Assembly (NCBI GenBank): GCA_900128565.1
Contig: LT635960.1
Location: forward strand, 1 to 31,740
Source of the DNA: Stramenopiles sp. TOSAG23-6
Taxonomy: Eukaryota; Sar
Direction: 5' to 3'
Length of the DNA stretch: 31,740 bases
Below, in pieces: positions 16,018 through 26,843 of the stretch. Position 1 is the stretch's first letter. Each line of letters opens with the position of its first letter. The notes under the pieces were generated by a model. That model worked only from the letters and a program-made list of their open reading frames with translations, had not been told where the DNA came from and ran no database searches. The translations under genes were made by a program, and so were the position numbers.

Positions 16018-19000
16018 CTATAGTGGCAACTCTACTTTCGGTAAACAAAGTTTGGGTTTTTGCAAATCTTCAAAATGCTTACGAAAACATCGAATTGCTA
16101 ATTCGGCTGGAATGTTCAATTGTGATGCCAAACCTTTTATAATTTCATTTGAAGGCATCGTGGACGCCAAATTTGTCTTACTAACAATGAATTCAGGGCT
16201 TAGGTTTCGTGCACGCCGACGATGATATTTTGACTCTTTATAATATTTAGAAATATTTTCAGATTTGTTTTTTGATGTAAAACTTTTTCCATCAAGAGAA
16301 GAGTGAGTGCTGCGCGAAGGAGCTGACTTTATTCTTGTATTTCTTTTTAGCATTCGATGACTATGTGATGCAACTTTCTTTGCAATTTTTTCTAAATCTC
16401 TTGTGGATTTTTCTTGAAGAGAAATTGTTTGTGGCAATTTTCTATTTGGAACATCTAGTGTTGCTTCAGTCAAAAAAGGGTGTGATAAAAGTTCCTCTGC
16501 AGAAGGTCTCTCTTTCGGGTTTTTCTTTAAACATTTTGCACAAAAATCAACTAATTCAGGAGAGTATTTTTCGCTATCTAATTGTGGAACTTTTTTCTCC
16601 TTTATGATACTAGCAAGCTCCCAAAATCCACCTGATGCTGCTTCCAGAGGAAACTTCGCCTGCGCAAGAGTAAACACAGTTAACCCTAGAGACCAAATGT
16701 CAGCATCATAAGAATACGGTTTTCCTGCAAGTCGTTCGGGTGACATATATATTAATGTCCCCGTAAAAGTTACAGCATTTGAAAAATTCGTTTCATCAAA
16801 TTCTCTGGATATACCAAAATCTGCAATCTTAACTGCGCCTTTACTATTAATCAAAAGATTTGCTGGTTTTATATCCCGATGAATCTGACGAAGAGAATGA
16901 ATAAACTGAAGACCTTTGATTACACGTAAAGTGACGTTTGCTAATATTGGTTCGGAACAAGGTTTACCGGCACTTACAAAATCTTGGAGTGTTCCAGCAT
17001 CCATGTATTCCAAGACGATGGACATCGATTGGTTCTCAGCACTTGTAAAAGCACCATGAAATGTTACAATTTGTGGACATGGTGGTAAAGATGACCAGTC
17101 ACCTAAATCTATACTGTTTGCAAATAGAGAGCCTAGTTCACGTAATATTTGTTTCTTCTTTTCATAAGAGCTCATTCTTACTTTCTTAATAGCTACAATA
17201 TGCAGAGTAGGAACATGAACAGCCTTATAAACAACTCCACCAGCTCCACGACCTAACTCTTTGAGAACAATAAATTCAGCACGCATGCTTCTTTCATCTT
17301 TGCTATACTTGGAGTTTCTTTCATCTTGACTATATTTTTGACGTAGTAATGTTTTATCTCTTTGCTGAAAGTGGTTGAATTTTTGCTTCATTGTAACTTC
17401 ATTTTGATCTGTTTTCATTAGTTGGTCATGTTGAGACATTTGAGTATATTTTTTATTTTTCTGGTATTCTTCATTTTTCTTTACTGTTGAATTAGGGTTA
17501 TTTGTAATAGATATTCCTTGTTGGGTATCGTTTCTTTTCATTGAAGTGTTCATCAATAAATCATTATTTAATTCATTTTTTATACAAGTATTTAAACCAT
17601 TTTCATTATTTTTATGATTTTGTGAATTCAAGTAAATTTCATCATGTATAGAATTTGAAATATCTGGACAATACGGTCGACTTTTAGAATGAAAAAATGC
17701 CTCAGATGATGTCCAAACGTCATCTTCATGTATTGTATTAGAATCTATATTGGAATTTTGTTTACTATTGCTTATTAAATTCTTATATGATTTTTTTGGA
17801 TTTGGTCTCAGTGCTGTCGCTGCAACAGCAGCAACAGCAGCCGATGCGCTTTGAGAAGATTCATTTTTTTGATGTTCTAAATACTTGACAAAATCTGTTT
17901 CTAGATTACTATGAGATTTTTGTGTCTTTTCTTCAGACTCATACATTTTATGTATACTTGAGTTATTATCATACATGTCACCTATATTATTAATCTCTTC
18001 AGTACATTTACCAACTGTAGTTGTACATGCTCTATTTAACTTTGAATACCTAATATCACACTTGTTTAGTTTTTGATTGGATTTCTCATGAGAATTATGA
18101 GAAGTGTTAATCCCAATGGAGAAGTCTTCTGAACTATCAACATGTAAATTAGTATTTTGTTGTACACCATTCTTAGAAATACCATCAGATGTTTTTACAT
18201 TGGTAATATTTTTGTTTTGAGTGGAATTTATAAAATCGTTTTTTATAATGTTTTCTGAGAGTTTGACAAGTTGTTGAGGATTAGAAGTTAGACTGGTGCC
18301 ATGTAACACATTTGATTCAGAAATTGAATCCGTACTACATTTCGTACCAGAAGTCATACGAGATTTACACATTCTATTATTGGTGCCTGGTGTTCTAGCT
18401 ATACCAGATGGATTGATTTTCCATCCTTTCGCTAAAAATGTTCCACTTTCTGATAAATCTATTGATTTTCGATTACCCGCTCGTAGATTAACCCTAGCTA
18501 CGTCTTCATTAATTTTTGCAATATCAAGAGCAAAATTTCGTATTGGAAGTTTTGGTTTTTTTCCTACAGTGTGAAATTGTTTTCTTCGTATATTTTGATT
18601 CATTTTTGATTTTGTCGCATTTTCAACGCTATTCATAAGAGTATGCGAAGAAGAATGACAAGTAAATTCATCAATATCATTTGGTATGAAATTCGCTACT
18701 TTATCATTTTTGATATCAGAATGTCTCATCTCTTCATTTTTTTCTTTATTTACATTATTTTGGATTTCATTACTTTTTCTTAAAGGTGAAATTCCTGCGT
18801 CTATATTTTTTTCTTGATCACTTTGGAGTGACACAAATTCATTATAGTTAAGGTTCATGTCAATATTTTTTGAACCTTTTATATCTTTTTTATATAAGGT
18901 GCTATTTATATTTGTACTACTTTCAGTATTTAAAAATTGATATTTTGATTTCGATGATCTCTTTCCAGAACTAAGACTTGGTGAGGTTGAACGTGTAGGT

Positions 19001-20288
19001 GTCATTGTCAAAATATTTGCGTCTCTGGGCAGTGGGGTAGTATTTGGCAAATGCGACTTGGAAAATTCCGTACCTAACGAATTTCGTATTTGCTGAGTGT
19101 TGCTCCTCTTACTTTTCATCACTTTACAGTCTTTTCGGTTATCTGCAGTAGAGTTGACATTATTTTGTTGAATATCTTCAATTACATTAGTTGAAATATC
19201 ACATGGCTTATTTTCTTTCCTTCTTGGAGTTTGTGTATTAATTGTTAATGTATTGTGAAAAAATATTTTTTTAGTAAAAATATTCGTTAGCTACAGAATT
19301 TACTACAAAAAAAAATTGAAAATCATTATGAAAACGTACATGAAGTATGCTGACTCCTTCTCTGTGCTAGCGACATCTTCCCCTTGGAAGCTTGTGAAGT
19401 GGATGTCATAGCATATCTAGCTGCTGCAGCTACACGAGATCTTTTATTATAATTCTGTGAAAGTGTTGATGAAGAATTTGTAGATTGAGACTGTGGTAAC
19501 CCTAACCCTAATTGTTTCACTTGGCTCTTTTGGCTCTGACCTCTATCATCAATACTTTCTTTATCAACTTTATTACTACTGTTCTCCAAAAGCTTATTTT
19601 GATGCCTATTATTTTCTGAATTACTTGATGTTACATGAATAATTGCATCAGCAACAGTAGTTGCTGTCAAGTTAATTCCTACAGATGAAGAGTTACCACT
19701 CAATTTGATACCTGCTTCATCTTTCTCACTTTGAAGAATTCGTAGACGTACAACTTCACGTAATAATTTCCGCCGATGTAGACGAACATCGATTTCAAGT
19801 AAGCTGAGGTCGTCATCACTATTCATGAGTAATAACGCATTGCCATTAATTTGAAGTTGTCTAAATTTTTCTGAATAACGAGATAAATCTATCGAATGGA
19901 GCCACTGTATCACATCTTCGACACTCCACTGTTGAATATTTGGACCTTGTACATTTCCCTTATATTCCACAGATAAAGATACAGGTTGTTCTTCAACAGC
20001 TAGTGGTGAAATATCATATTTCTCGTTTGTTTGGAAATAGCCATCAACTGTGGAAGCTTGTGTACCTAGCGTAGCTTGGAGAGACATATCTAAAGACTCA
20101 ACTAAATCACTTTTATCCTTTTTCAGACCTCTGGCAGCTAAGAGTAACCGCAATTCTTTGATTTCATCAGGAGTAAGTGAAGCCAACTGCAGCTCACGCA
20201 TCAATTCTGTTTTCTCATTTTCCGAGGTTCCACTATCAGTATCAACCTCAAAACCCAAAGTATCTGAAGAATCCAACAAAGGATTCAT
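16018..20288 (-). CDS. SAM-domain protein kinase, MAP2K-like
   Basis: Two exons, 20288-19340 and 19247-16018, join in frame to 1392 residues ending in TAG. The intron between them is of the unusual family. A SAM domain lies at about residues 118-184 (WSVEDVIQWLHSIDLSRYSE). A long Asn/Ser/Lys-rich disordered linker follows. The kinase domain spans about 972-1242 with the Gly loop LGRGAGGVVYKA, the Lys in VAIKK, HRDIKPANLL, DFG, an activation segment SREFDETNFSNAVTFTGT and the MSPER motif. These are closest to MAP kinase kinases, whose activation loop is phosphorylated at Ser/Thr before GT. SAM domains usually occur on upstream MAP3Ks (Ste11 type) and mediate oligomerisation. The C-terminal part is basic and ends in a small helical region. 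It faces the EPT gene convergently (244 bp). Confidence 0.88.
19248..19339 (-). other. Non-canonical intron (GT...AT) in SAM-kinase gene
   Basis: This 92-nt intron begins GTACGTTTTCATAATG, has the core TTCTGTAGCTAACGAA and ends TTTTTTCACAATACAT. No AG occurs between the core and the end. The exon and intron share a CAT end. Removal joins QHTS to LTINTQTPRRK without a stop and makes one gene from two ORFs. Confidence 0.8.
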
Positions 20289-20695
20289 TTTTTAAAAAGC
20301 TATTTTTGGTGTTTGTTACTGCTGCAATCTAACATTCAAATCGTATCTTCAACACACGTACCCAGCTACTTTGCAGTAGGATGAAATTACTCGTTTAGAA
20401 TATGGAATCCCCTTCTCTTCACTTCTAAACAGTTCTGATTTGAAAAATATTTCAAATATTTGAATGAATAAAAATCGAGCTAGAGTTTCGAATCGAAAGA
20501 CATGATGACGACGACGATTTCCTTTTTTTTTCATTTTGAATTTTCGTGAAGAACCGAACCCTAACCCTAACAAAAGATCTTGAATTTGTAACGGTAATTA
20601 ATTAGTAGCAAAAAATTAGCTAATGACCTTGATAAGTTTCAAAGAAGCTTGTGTAAGATTTTAGGAAAAGTATAATTGCCACATTCGCTTTCAGA
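20289..20695. other. Divergent intergenic region, SAM-kinase / ankyrin protein
   Basis: The 407-bp gap contains a telomere-like doublet at 20557-20571 and several Phe/Lys-biased AT-rich runs. No gene is supported; a 74-codon minus-strand ORF here is not convincing. Confidence 0.55.
20557..20571 (+). repeat. Telomere-like doublet AACCCTAACCCTAAC
   Basis: Two perfect CCCTAA units lie in the divergent promoter gap, about 125 bp before the ankyrin gene's ATG. Confidence 0.65.
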
Positions 20696-21517
20696 ATGTC
20701 AGATTCAGATTTAAGTGATTCAGATGACTCACCAGTAGCAGGAAGAAAAAAATGGTCATTAAAAGAAGTTGCAGGAGGTATTATTGGCTTGCTTGCAGCT
20801 GCACATCCATCCCCAGTTCCTATCCCTACTGTTGATGCTGATATTTGGAGAATATGTGCGCTTGGTAGTGATGTCAAGCTACAGCAATTACTCAATGCTG
20901 TAAAGGATCGACCTAGTATGGCTATTGATTTAGATGCTTTGGATGTAAACAAATCAACTGCATTATTCTGGGCTTGTAGGAATGGTAATGAAGCTTGTGT
21001 GAAAACTCTCTTAGATCATGGTGCGAATATCGATGTAACTGGTTATGGAGGCTTAAGTCCACTGCATCAGTGCGCCAATTTTATTCGAGAGGACTTATTA
21101 GTTCTTCTTCTAGAAAAAGGCGCTAATGTTAATTCAACCGATAATTGTGGAAATTCAACTCTACACTGGGCTTGTCGTCGACCTTCATTAGCGATAGTTA
21201 AAATTCTTTTGAAAAATGGTGCTGATGTAAATTTAGCGAATATAGAGGGAACAACACCATTACATGCAGCTGCAGTTAATGGTTGGTTATCATATCTAAA
21301 ACTATTAGTTGACAATGGAAGCAATGTTAATGCTCAAGACTCGATGGGTCAAACTGCACTTCACCATGCAACTAGTGTTGGTTTTGTTGATATTTGTAAT
21401 GAATTGATTTCCGTTCATGGTGCTGATAAAAGTATAAAAGACAAAACGGGTAAAACGGCGAAGGAAATTGCAAGAATCAAAGAAATGGTTGATTTTTGGG
21501 GAAATATTGAAAAGTAA
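20696..21517 (+). CDS. Ankyrin-repeat protein
   Basis: A single exon encodes 273 residues ending in TAA. An acidic Ser-rich start (MSDSDLSDSDDS) is followed by a hydrophobic Ala/Pro stretch at about 25-45. Five or more ankyrin repeats then run from about residue 70 to 262, with the classic TALFWACRNGNEACVKTLLDHGA, SPLHQCA, STLHWACRR, TPLHAAAVNGW and TALHHATSVG starts. The size and repeat number resemble gankyrin (PSMD10, a 26S proteasome assembly chaperone), but nothing here is specific enough to claim it. I infer a protein-binding scaffold. Confidence 0.88.
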   Translation: MSDSDLSDSDDSPVAGRKKWSLKEVAGGIIGLLAAAHPSPVPIPTVDADIWRICALGSDVKLQQLLNAVKDRPSMAIDLDALDVNKSTALFWACRNGNEACVKTLLDHGANIDVTGYGGLSPLHQCANFIREDLLVLLLEKGANVNSTDNCGNSTLHWACRRPSLAIVKILLKNGADVNLANIEGTTPLHAAAVNGWLSYLKLLVDNGSNVNAQDSMGQTALHHATSVGFVDICNELISVHGADKSIKDKTGKTAKEIARIKEMVDFWGNIEK

Positions 21518-21612
21518 TTTTTTGTTCAATAAATATTGTAAAAAATACAATTTTTTTTAGTTTTACAACATGCTCTTCGTTTTTGTGAGTTATATACAGA
21601 GTTACAGATTAT

Positions 21613-21628
21613 GTTAGGGTTAGGGTTT
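21613..21628 (+). repeat. Telomere-like doublet GTTAGGGTTAGGGTTT
   Basis: Two TTAGGG units lie in the 269-bp gap between the ankyrin gene stop and the ARP10 start, about 160 bp before the ARP10 ATG. Confidence 0.65.
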
Positions 21629-21786
21629 GCTTTTTTCAAGATGACTCTAGCGCTAGTCAGAATAATGTTCTTTTTCACAATATAAATTGGAGATTCTTCA
21701 CTTCACTTCCTTGAACTTGAATAAATAAACCTGTTGTATAAAGTTGATACAAAGAGAGGACGCGGTCTTTGATATTACAGTAATCA

Positions 21787-23161
21787 ATGGTGTATCCTTT
21801 ATATGGGCGTGAACTTTCATCCGTTGTAATTGAACTCGGAAGTGCGTATCTAAAATGTGGTTTCTCTGGAGATTCTGCTCCAAGTCATATAATTCCATGT
21901 CCGGAAATGCACCAACTATTATTGCAGTGGCCTCCACCTTCACCCAGTGAATGGCAAACATATATCAGTGATTTATTATCAAATGTATTTTTTACCAAGT
22001 TACTAGCTAAACCGACAAAAAGAAGCGTTATAATTTGTGAAACATATTTTACCCCAACAATTGTACAAAAAGCTGTTGCTTTTGCGTTATTTGATCATCT
22101 CCGGGTACCAAAAGTTCGATTTATAAAGACAAGTTTGGCTGCACTCTACACGACTGGTAATTTGACTGGAATTGTAATAGACTGTGGTTATTCTGAAAGT
22201 CGCATTGTTGCAGTTTATTCAGGTAAGTTAATACCCGGTGCTCAACGTGTTGTAAAGACTGGTACTTTGGCCGTTCATGAGAAACTAAAAACTGCTTTAT
22301 TTCCAAATGATTCCATTGAATTAGCATCTACTGAGTGTATTTCTCACTCAACTACTAATATGTCATTTTCTGGGATATTGGAAGATATAGCACCCCGATG
22401 TTGTTATGTATCACCCGAAGAAGACAAAAATCAAAATGAAGATTCTGAAGATGGGCCTGATATAAAATACAGTTTACCTATGAATTTTTCTACTTTAGTC
22501 AAAAATGATATTAAAAGTGAAAATAATAGAATTAATATTGAAACAAATAATGCCACTTGTGATAATAGTTGTAGTATTCATATTCCGTATAAAGTGTATA
22601 CAAAAGTCACTGATACATTATTTTATAGTAATGAAAACAACGAATACTCTTTCGCTGAAACATTTTTAGATATTTTGTACGTTTTTATCATTAATTTCAA
22701 TTTTGTTTCATACGAAATTTTGTACCTAACGAAATTTTTTTTCAAAAAAAAAAAAATATTTTTCACAATACTTACGTGCCTGTCCAAACGACCTCCGAAG
22801 AGTTATTGTACAAAATGTTGTAGTTATTGGTGGGACTGCATCATATGATGGTTTTAATGAGAGATTAAAGAATTCAATATTAAACTATGCAAAAAAGTTG
22901 GAAGATTTAGGAGAAAAAACATATAAAAATAGTTTTTATTTTTCATCTTTGAAAGTTATGAAAAATTACCTTAAAATAACACCTCAGATATTTTCACCTA
23001 ATATTACAGCATGGGTTGGTTGTTCATTAATGGGAATTAATGTATCAGTACCAGAATCAAAAATTGATGTATATGATGAATTTTGTGATGATGAATCAAA
23101 TTTTATGACAATTTCAGACTTTTATTCACAAGGAATTCAAGATGAATTTCAAATTGAGTAG
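21787..23161 (+). CDS. ACTR10: Actin-related protein 10 (dynactin pointed-end subunit)
   Basis: Two exons, 21787-22676 and 22774-23161, encode 425 residues ending in TAG, close to human ACTR10 (417). The actin-fold N-terminus reads SSVVIELGSAYLKCGFSGDSAPSHIIP. The phosphate-2 region is TGIVIDCGYSESRIVAVYSG, followed by GILEDIAPRCCYVS, a block characteristic of ARP10/Arp11. The exon junction restores FLDIL-RACPNDLRRVIVQNVVVIGGTASYDGF, the conserved actin adenosine-site segment. ARP10 caps the dynactin mini-filament with p62, p25 and p27 and supports dynein cargo transport. An acidic and Asn-rich insertion at about residues 214-265 is lineage-specific. Confidence 0.9.
22677..22773 (+). other. 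Non-canonical intron (GT...TT) in ARP10 gene
   Basis: This 97-nt intron begins GTACGTTTTTATCATT, has the core ACGAAATTTTGTACCTAACG and ends TATTTTTCACAATACTT. No AG occurs after the core. The exon and intron both end in TT. The actin-fold alignment requires exactly this length to be removed. Confidence 0.88.
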
Positions 23162-23337
23162 TAGAATTTTAGTTATTTTTTATATTTTATCATATAAAAA
23201 AAGAAGTAGAAATATCCAATCGAAATTCATATGAAAATTTTAATCCCTCTACATTTAATGATTTAAACCTAAATATAACCATATAACCCTAATCTACTAT
23301 TCTATCTGAAAAAATATAAACTCCATACTACTTTGCT

Positions 23338-24480
23338 CTAACTAGCCTTTTTTAAATTTTTATTATATTTTCTTTTAGGTTGTACTTTTTGTGCTTCTTT
23401 TGCTTCATGTTTTGTAAAAACTTTTCCAATTGCCTTTACAAAACTAGCATAAACATACTGAGCATTAAACTGCATATCATGCCAATAATTTACAGCAATT
23501 GTTGCTTCATTTTTAGACTGTGCAACACGGTGATACCACATTGCAGGTAAATATAAAATTTCTCCAGCCATTAATCGACATTCTAGAGCCATAACTGATC
23601 CTTGACTTGACATGGGAAATTTCTTTTCTTGTGCAGCATGACATTGTTTTTTTGGACGATTTGGATAATGTAAGTAATCAGGGTGAGGATCAACTGAACA
23701 CCATGGTACTTTTTCACCATTCTCTAAAACTATTTTCCAACATAACTCTGATTTGTCATAGTGATACCTAGCAGGTGAATATTTCTTTTCATATAAAAAT
23801 GGTGCAGCAGCAGGTGGTAATAATATAAAATCCTTATATCCTTTAATTACACAATATAAATTTTCATAATGATCTGCATGTACTGAAGTTGTAGCACGAC
23901 AATCTCCTACCCAAAGATTTACTGCATCAGGTGGTGTACCAAATGCTTTTGTTGCCCAAGATATATTATCAGGAACATCGCTAGATATTTCAGGAAATTC
24001 AGTGCGCAGAGAGTCATTTTGATATGATAAATATGGTATATTTGAGCAATTTTGTTTAGACTCTAGTAAATTTGCAAAATCTGTAAAATTCATTTCTCTT
24101 TCTTCTGGTTTTATAAATACGTATTCGTTCTCAACATTTGTTTCTATATTATGATTCAAAGAGCTACTATCAGATTCACTTTCAACGGCATATTTAGAAG
24201 TGGGAACATGGAGAACTGCATCACCAAGACCATTGGGTGTGACATTTACATTCACGTTTCTATTGCCAGTACTTGTTTTTAAATATTCCAACGACCACCG
24301 ATTGTATGCGTCCCAACCTGACACAACTCCTTGAATAATGACTGGAGTACTGGTTGCAACAAATCTCATAAATTCTAAAGCAGTTGGTTCGCGAATTCTC
24401 TGGATTTGACGAGGAGTCCAGAGAGCTCCGGTTTCAGAAGCAAGCTCACACAGTGCATGTCGTATATCTTCATTAAGCAT
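23338..24480 (-). CDS. JMJD7: JmjC-domain hydroxylase, JMJD7-like
   Basis: A single exon from ATG 24480 to TAG encodes 380 residues. The cupin/JmjC Fe(II) ligands are H201 and D203 in SVHADHYENLYCV and H317 in LPAMWYHRV. Neighbouring blocks match JMJD7 closely: TPVIIQGVVSGW, VNVNVTPNGLGDAV, PDAVNLWVGD and ATIAVNYWHDM. Family members are 2-oxoglutarate/Fe(II) oxygenases; human JMJD7 is a (3S)-lysyl hydroxylase of DRG GTPases, and protease activity has been proposed. The C-terminus is a basic tail (RKYNKNLKK), possibly a nuclear signal. It is convergent with ARP10 and divergent from the helicase. Confidence 0.92.
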   Translation of the reverse strand: MLNEDIRHALCELASETGALWTPRQIQRIREPTALEFMRFVATSTPVIIQGVVSGWDAYNRWSLEYLKTSTGNRNVNVNVTPNGLGDAVLHVPTSKYAVESESDSSSLNHNIETNVENEYVFIKPEEREMNFTDFANLLESKQNCSNIPYLSYQNDSLRTEFPEISSDVPDNISWATKAFGTPPDAVNLWVGDCRATTSVHADHYENLYCVIKGYKDFILLPPAAAPFLYEKKYSPARYHYDKSELCWKIVLENGEKVPWCSVDPHPDYLHYPNRPKKQCHAAQEKKFPMSSQGSVMALECRLMAGEILYLPAMWYHRVAQSKNEATIAVNYWHDMQFNAQYVYASFVKAIGKVFTKHEAKEAQKVQPKRKYNKNLKKAS

Positions 24481-24851
24481 TTCAGTGTGAACGATATACT
24501 AGTATACAAAGATGAAGCTACCGTAGTCTTTTTGTGTTGTTTGGTAGTAATGGTCAAAATTGATTGACAAAAAACAAAAAAAAGAGTCAGCAATGATTTT
24601 GATTCAATAAGGCGATTAAGATCCTGAGGTACCTGTAGTCAATTCAACCTTGATTCGAATTATCTATTTTAATTCAATTGTGTGAATAACTGAAACAAAA
24701 CTATCGAAACAGAGTATATACTATATAGCTGTATAAGCAAGATAGAAAATATTCAGTGTCTTTCTACCATTTACGAAGCTTCTTTGACTTATTTTCAGAC
24801 CCAACACTTTGGCGTGTTTCAACTAATCTTATTTCTTTCAAATTGTACAAA
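24481..24851. other. Divergent intergenic region, JMJD7 / helicase
   Basis: The 371-bp gap is AT-rich. The helicase frame is open back to 24756 but without an ATG. No telomere-like doublet and no other gene is seen. Confidence 0.5.
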
Positions 24852-26681
24852 ATGCTGAGTCGTTTTGCTTCATCAGTTTGGATTGAAAAATGTTTTCACC
24901 GTATTAAAGCACGTCAACTTTCTATTTCTAGTGCTCAAGTAACATTTGGAAAATTATTGAAAGGCAAGGGCTCTTCGTTTTCACCATTTACAGCAAGACT
25001 TAAGAAATTGAAAATTCAAGAACCATCTGAAATACAAAAACTTGCAATACCTCAAATACTCCGCGGTCCAGGTCACGATTTTGCTTTACAGGCACCTACT
25101 GGTACTGGGAAAACATTGACATATTTGTTGCCAGTACTTGCAAAAATTGATCCAACTAAAAGACACATTCAAGCTATTATTATTGCTCCTACAAGAGAAC
25201 TTGTTATACAAATTCATCGTGTTGCAAAAACTGTGGGTGTATATCGTAATAAAAAAGGAAACGGTATAAAAGTAGAGAAATTTACAGGACAAACGTCAAA
25301 AGCACAGTTGCATATAAAACATCACAAACTTGATCAAACACCTCCGCATATTCTAATATGTACACCTCAAGTTCTTCATAAACTTTTACAATATGGACCT
25401 ACCAAGAAATCTTTAGGTTTGCCACGTGTTAATAATATAATTTTTGATGAAATTGAAGCTTTGTTACAACCCACCACACGCCAAATTCTTTTTGATATTG
25501 TTCATTCAGGCCCAAAAAATCCTTTGGACCAACAACGTATTTATGTTTCTGCTACGATGCCATCAGAAGTGCTTACTGGTGTAGCACCTTGTATACGAAA
25601 AGATCAAATACTAAAAGAAAAAATTGCACCCACTCTACTTTCAGTGGATACAAGTAAAGGACAGTTACCACGTGGCACTTCACACCGTATATTACTTTGT
25701 AGTGGGAAACCTAGTTTTAAAAGTCGTTCGGCTGCTTTACAAAGATGGCTTAAAGACGATAGAAATAAAAGAAGGAAATTTTTTGAAAGAAAACGAGAAG
25801 CAAGTCGACAATTCAAAAGTGCAAAAGTTTCTCGGAAACATGCCGAAAATGCTTCAAAACAACAAAATGTAGATATAAGAGTCATTTGTAATACTTTTCC
25901 TATTGATTATGATAATACTAAAGTGATTACAACAAATGATGAATTCATTCTAGCACATCATAGAATTATTACAGCTGAGAAAGCTAAATTAGAAACTCAA
26001 ATTTCAAACTCAAATTCTGGCAATGATCATTTTATCAACAAAGACATTTGGGAAAAGCGAAGAGGTACACTTATATTTGCAAACAGTGGAAAAGAAGTAC
26101 GTAATATTCAGAATATACTTTATAAGGGTGGTGAAAAAAAACCACTTGCTATTGATGGCTTGAAAGGCAATTCTGGTATTGTACCAAATTTATTACCTGA
26201 ACAATTACAAACATCTTGTGTAGGACACAGTAGAGATGTTTCTGAAAAATGGAATAAGATAGCAACAGAGGATGTAGAGAATAATACAAACAAAACATTC
26301 TTGAAAACCAAATCATTAAGAGCAAATGCATTAGCTTCTTTAGGTAGTAAAGCAACTACGGTAGTTATAGCTTCAGATGGTTTATCTAGGGGTATCGATA
26401 TTGAAGGGTTAACACATGTTGTGAACTTTGGTTTGCCATGGGATGGTGCTAATGGCTATATCCATCGCTCTGGTCGTGTTGGTCGAAACCCTGTTATAAA
26501 GACTACAGATTTCAATCTAGAGAAGAGTTCATCTAGTGGTAGTGAAGAAGATACTAATCATTCGGCAGTTGTTATTTCAGTCTTGACAAAAAAAGAAGCA
26601 GAAACATTAAAAAAATGGTCTATAAATGAAGGATGGAATATTGATTTTAATGTACAATTGACAAGTGAAAAAAAACTGTAA
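24852..26681 (+). CDS. DEAD-box-family RNA helicase, probably mitochondrial
   Basis: ATG 24852 is the first Met of the frame and gives 609 residues ending in TAA. Motifs: Q-motif region (IQEPSEIQKLAIPQIL), motif I APTGTGKT at about 82-89, Ia PTREL, motif II FDEIE at about 198-202, motif III SAT at about 233, a C-terminal domain with LIFANSGKE, SRGIDIEGLTHVVNFGLP and motif VI HRSGRVGR at about 538-545. Motif II is D-E-I-E instead of D-E-A-D; the catalytic Asp-Glu are kept. The N-terminus (MLSRFASSVWIEKCFHRIKA) is basic and amphipathic, suggesting mitochondrial import. A basic insertion at about 290-340 and a further insertion before motif IV enlarge the protein. The RNA substrate is unknown. 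Confidence 0.9.
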   Translation: MLSRFASSVWIEKCFHRIKARQLSISSAQVTFGKLLKGKGSSFSPFTARLKKLKIQEPSEIQKLAIPQILRGPGHDFALQAPTGTGKTLTYLLPVLAKIDPTKRHIQAIIIAPTRELVIQIHRVAKTVGVYRNKKGNGIKVEKFTGQTSKAQLHIKHHKLDQTPPHILICTPQVLHKLLQYGPTKKSLGLPRVNNIIFDEIEALLQPTTRQILFDIVHSGPKNPLDQQRIYVSATMPSEVLTGVAPCIRKDQILKEKIAPTLLSVDTSKGQLPRGTSHRILLCSGKPSFKSRSAALQRWLKDDRNKRRKFFERKREASRQFKSAKVSRKHAENASKQQNVDIRVICNTFPIDYDNTKVITTNDEFILAHHRIITAEKAKLETQISNSNSGNDHFINKDIWEKRRGTLIFANSGKEVRNIQNILYKGGEKKPLAIDGLKGNSGIVPNLLPEQLQTSCVGHSRDVSEKWNKIATEDVENNTNKTFLKTKSLRANALASLGSKATTVVIASDGLSRGIDIEGLTHVVNFGLPWDGANGYIHRSGRVGRNPVIKTTDFNLEKSSSSGSEEDTNHSAVVISVLTKKEAETLKKWSINEGWNIDFNVQLTSEKKL

Positions 26682-26843
26682 AAAATAAAGAAAGTTATCT
26701 CATTATGTTTCCAATATTACCACTTTTTACAATATAATAATATTACAATAAATACTTTGTGAAATCGATTATCATCAGGACAAAACATTATCAAGTTATG
26801 CCAGAAATTAATTGAAATCTATAATGAATATATATAGTATATA

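Noticed and set aside
16018-19122. Kinase as a stand-alone gene starting near 19119
   Set aside because: The frame stays open upstream to the family intron, and joining to the SAM exon is in frame. The conserved intron blocks make a single gene far more likely.
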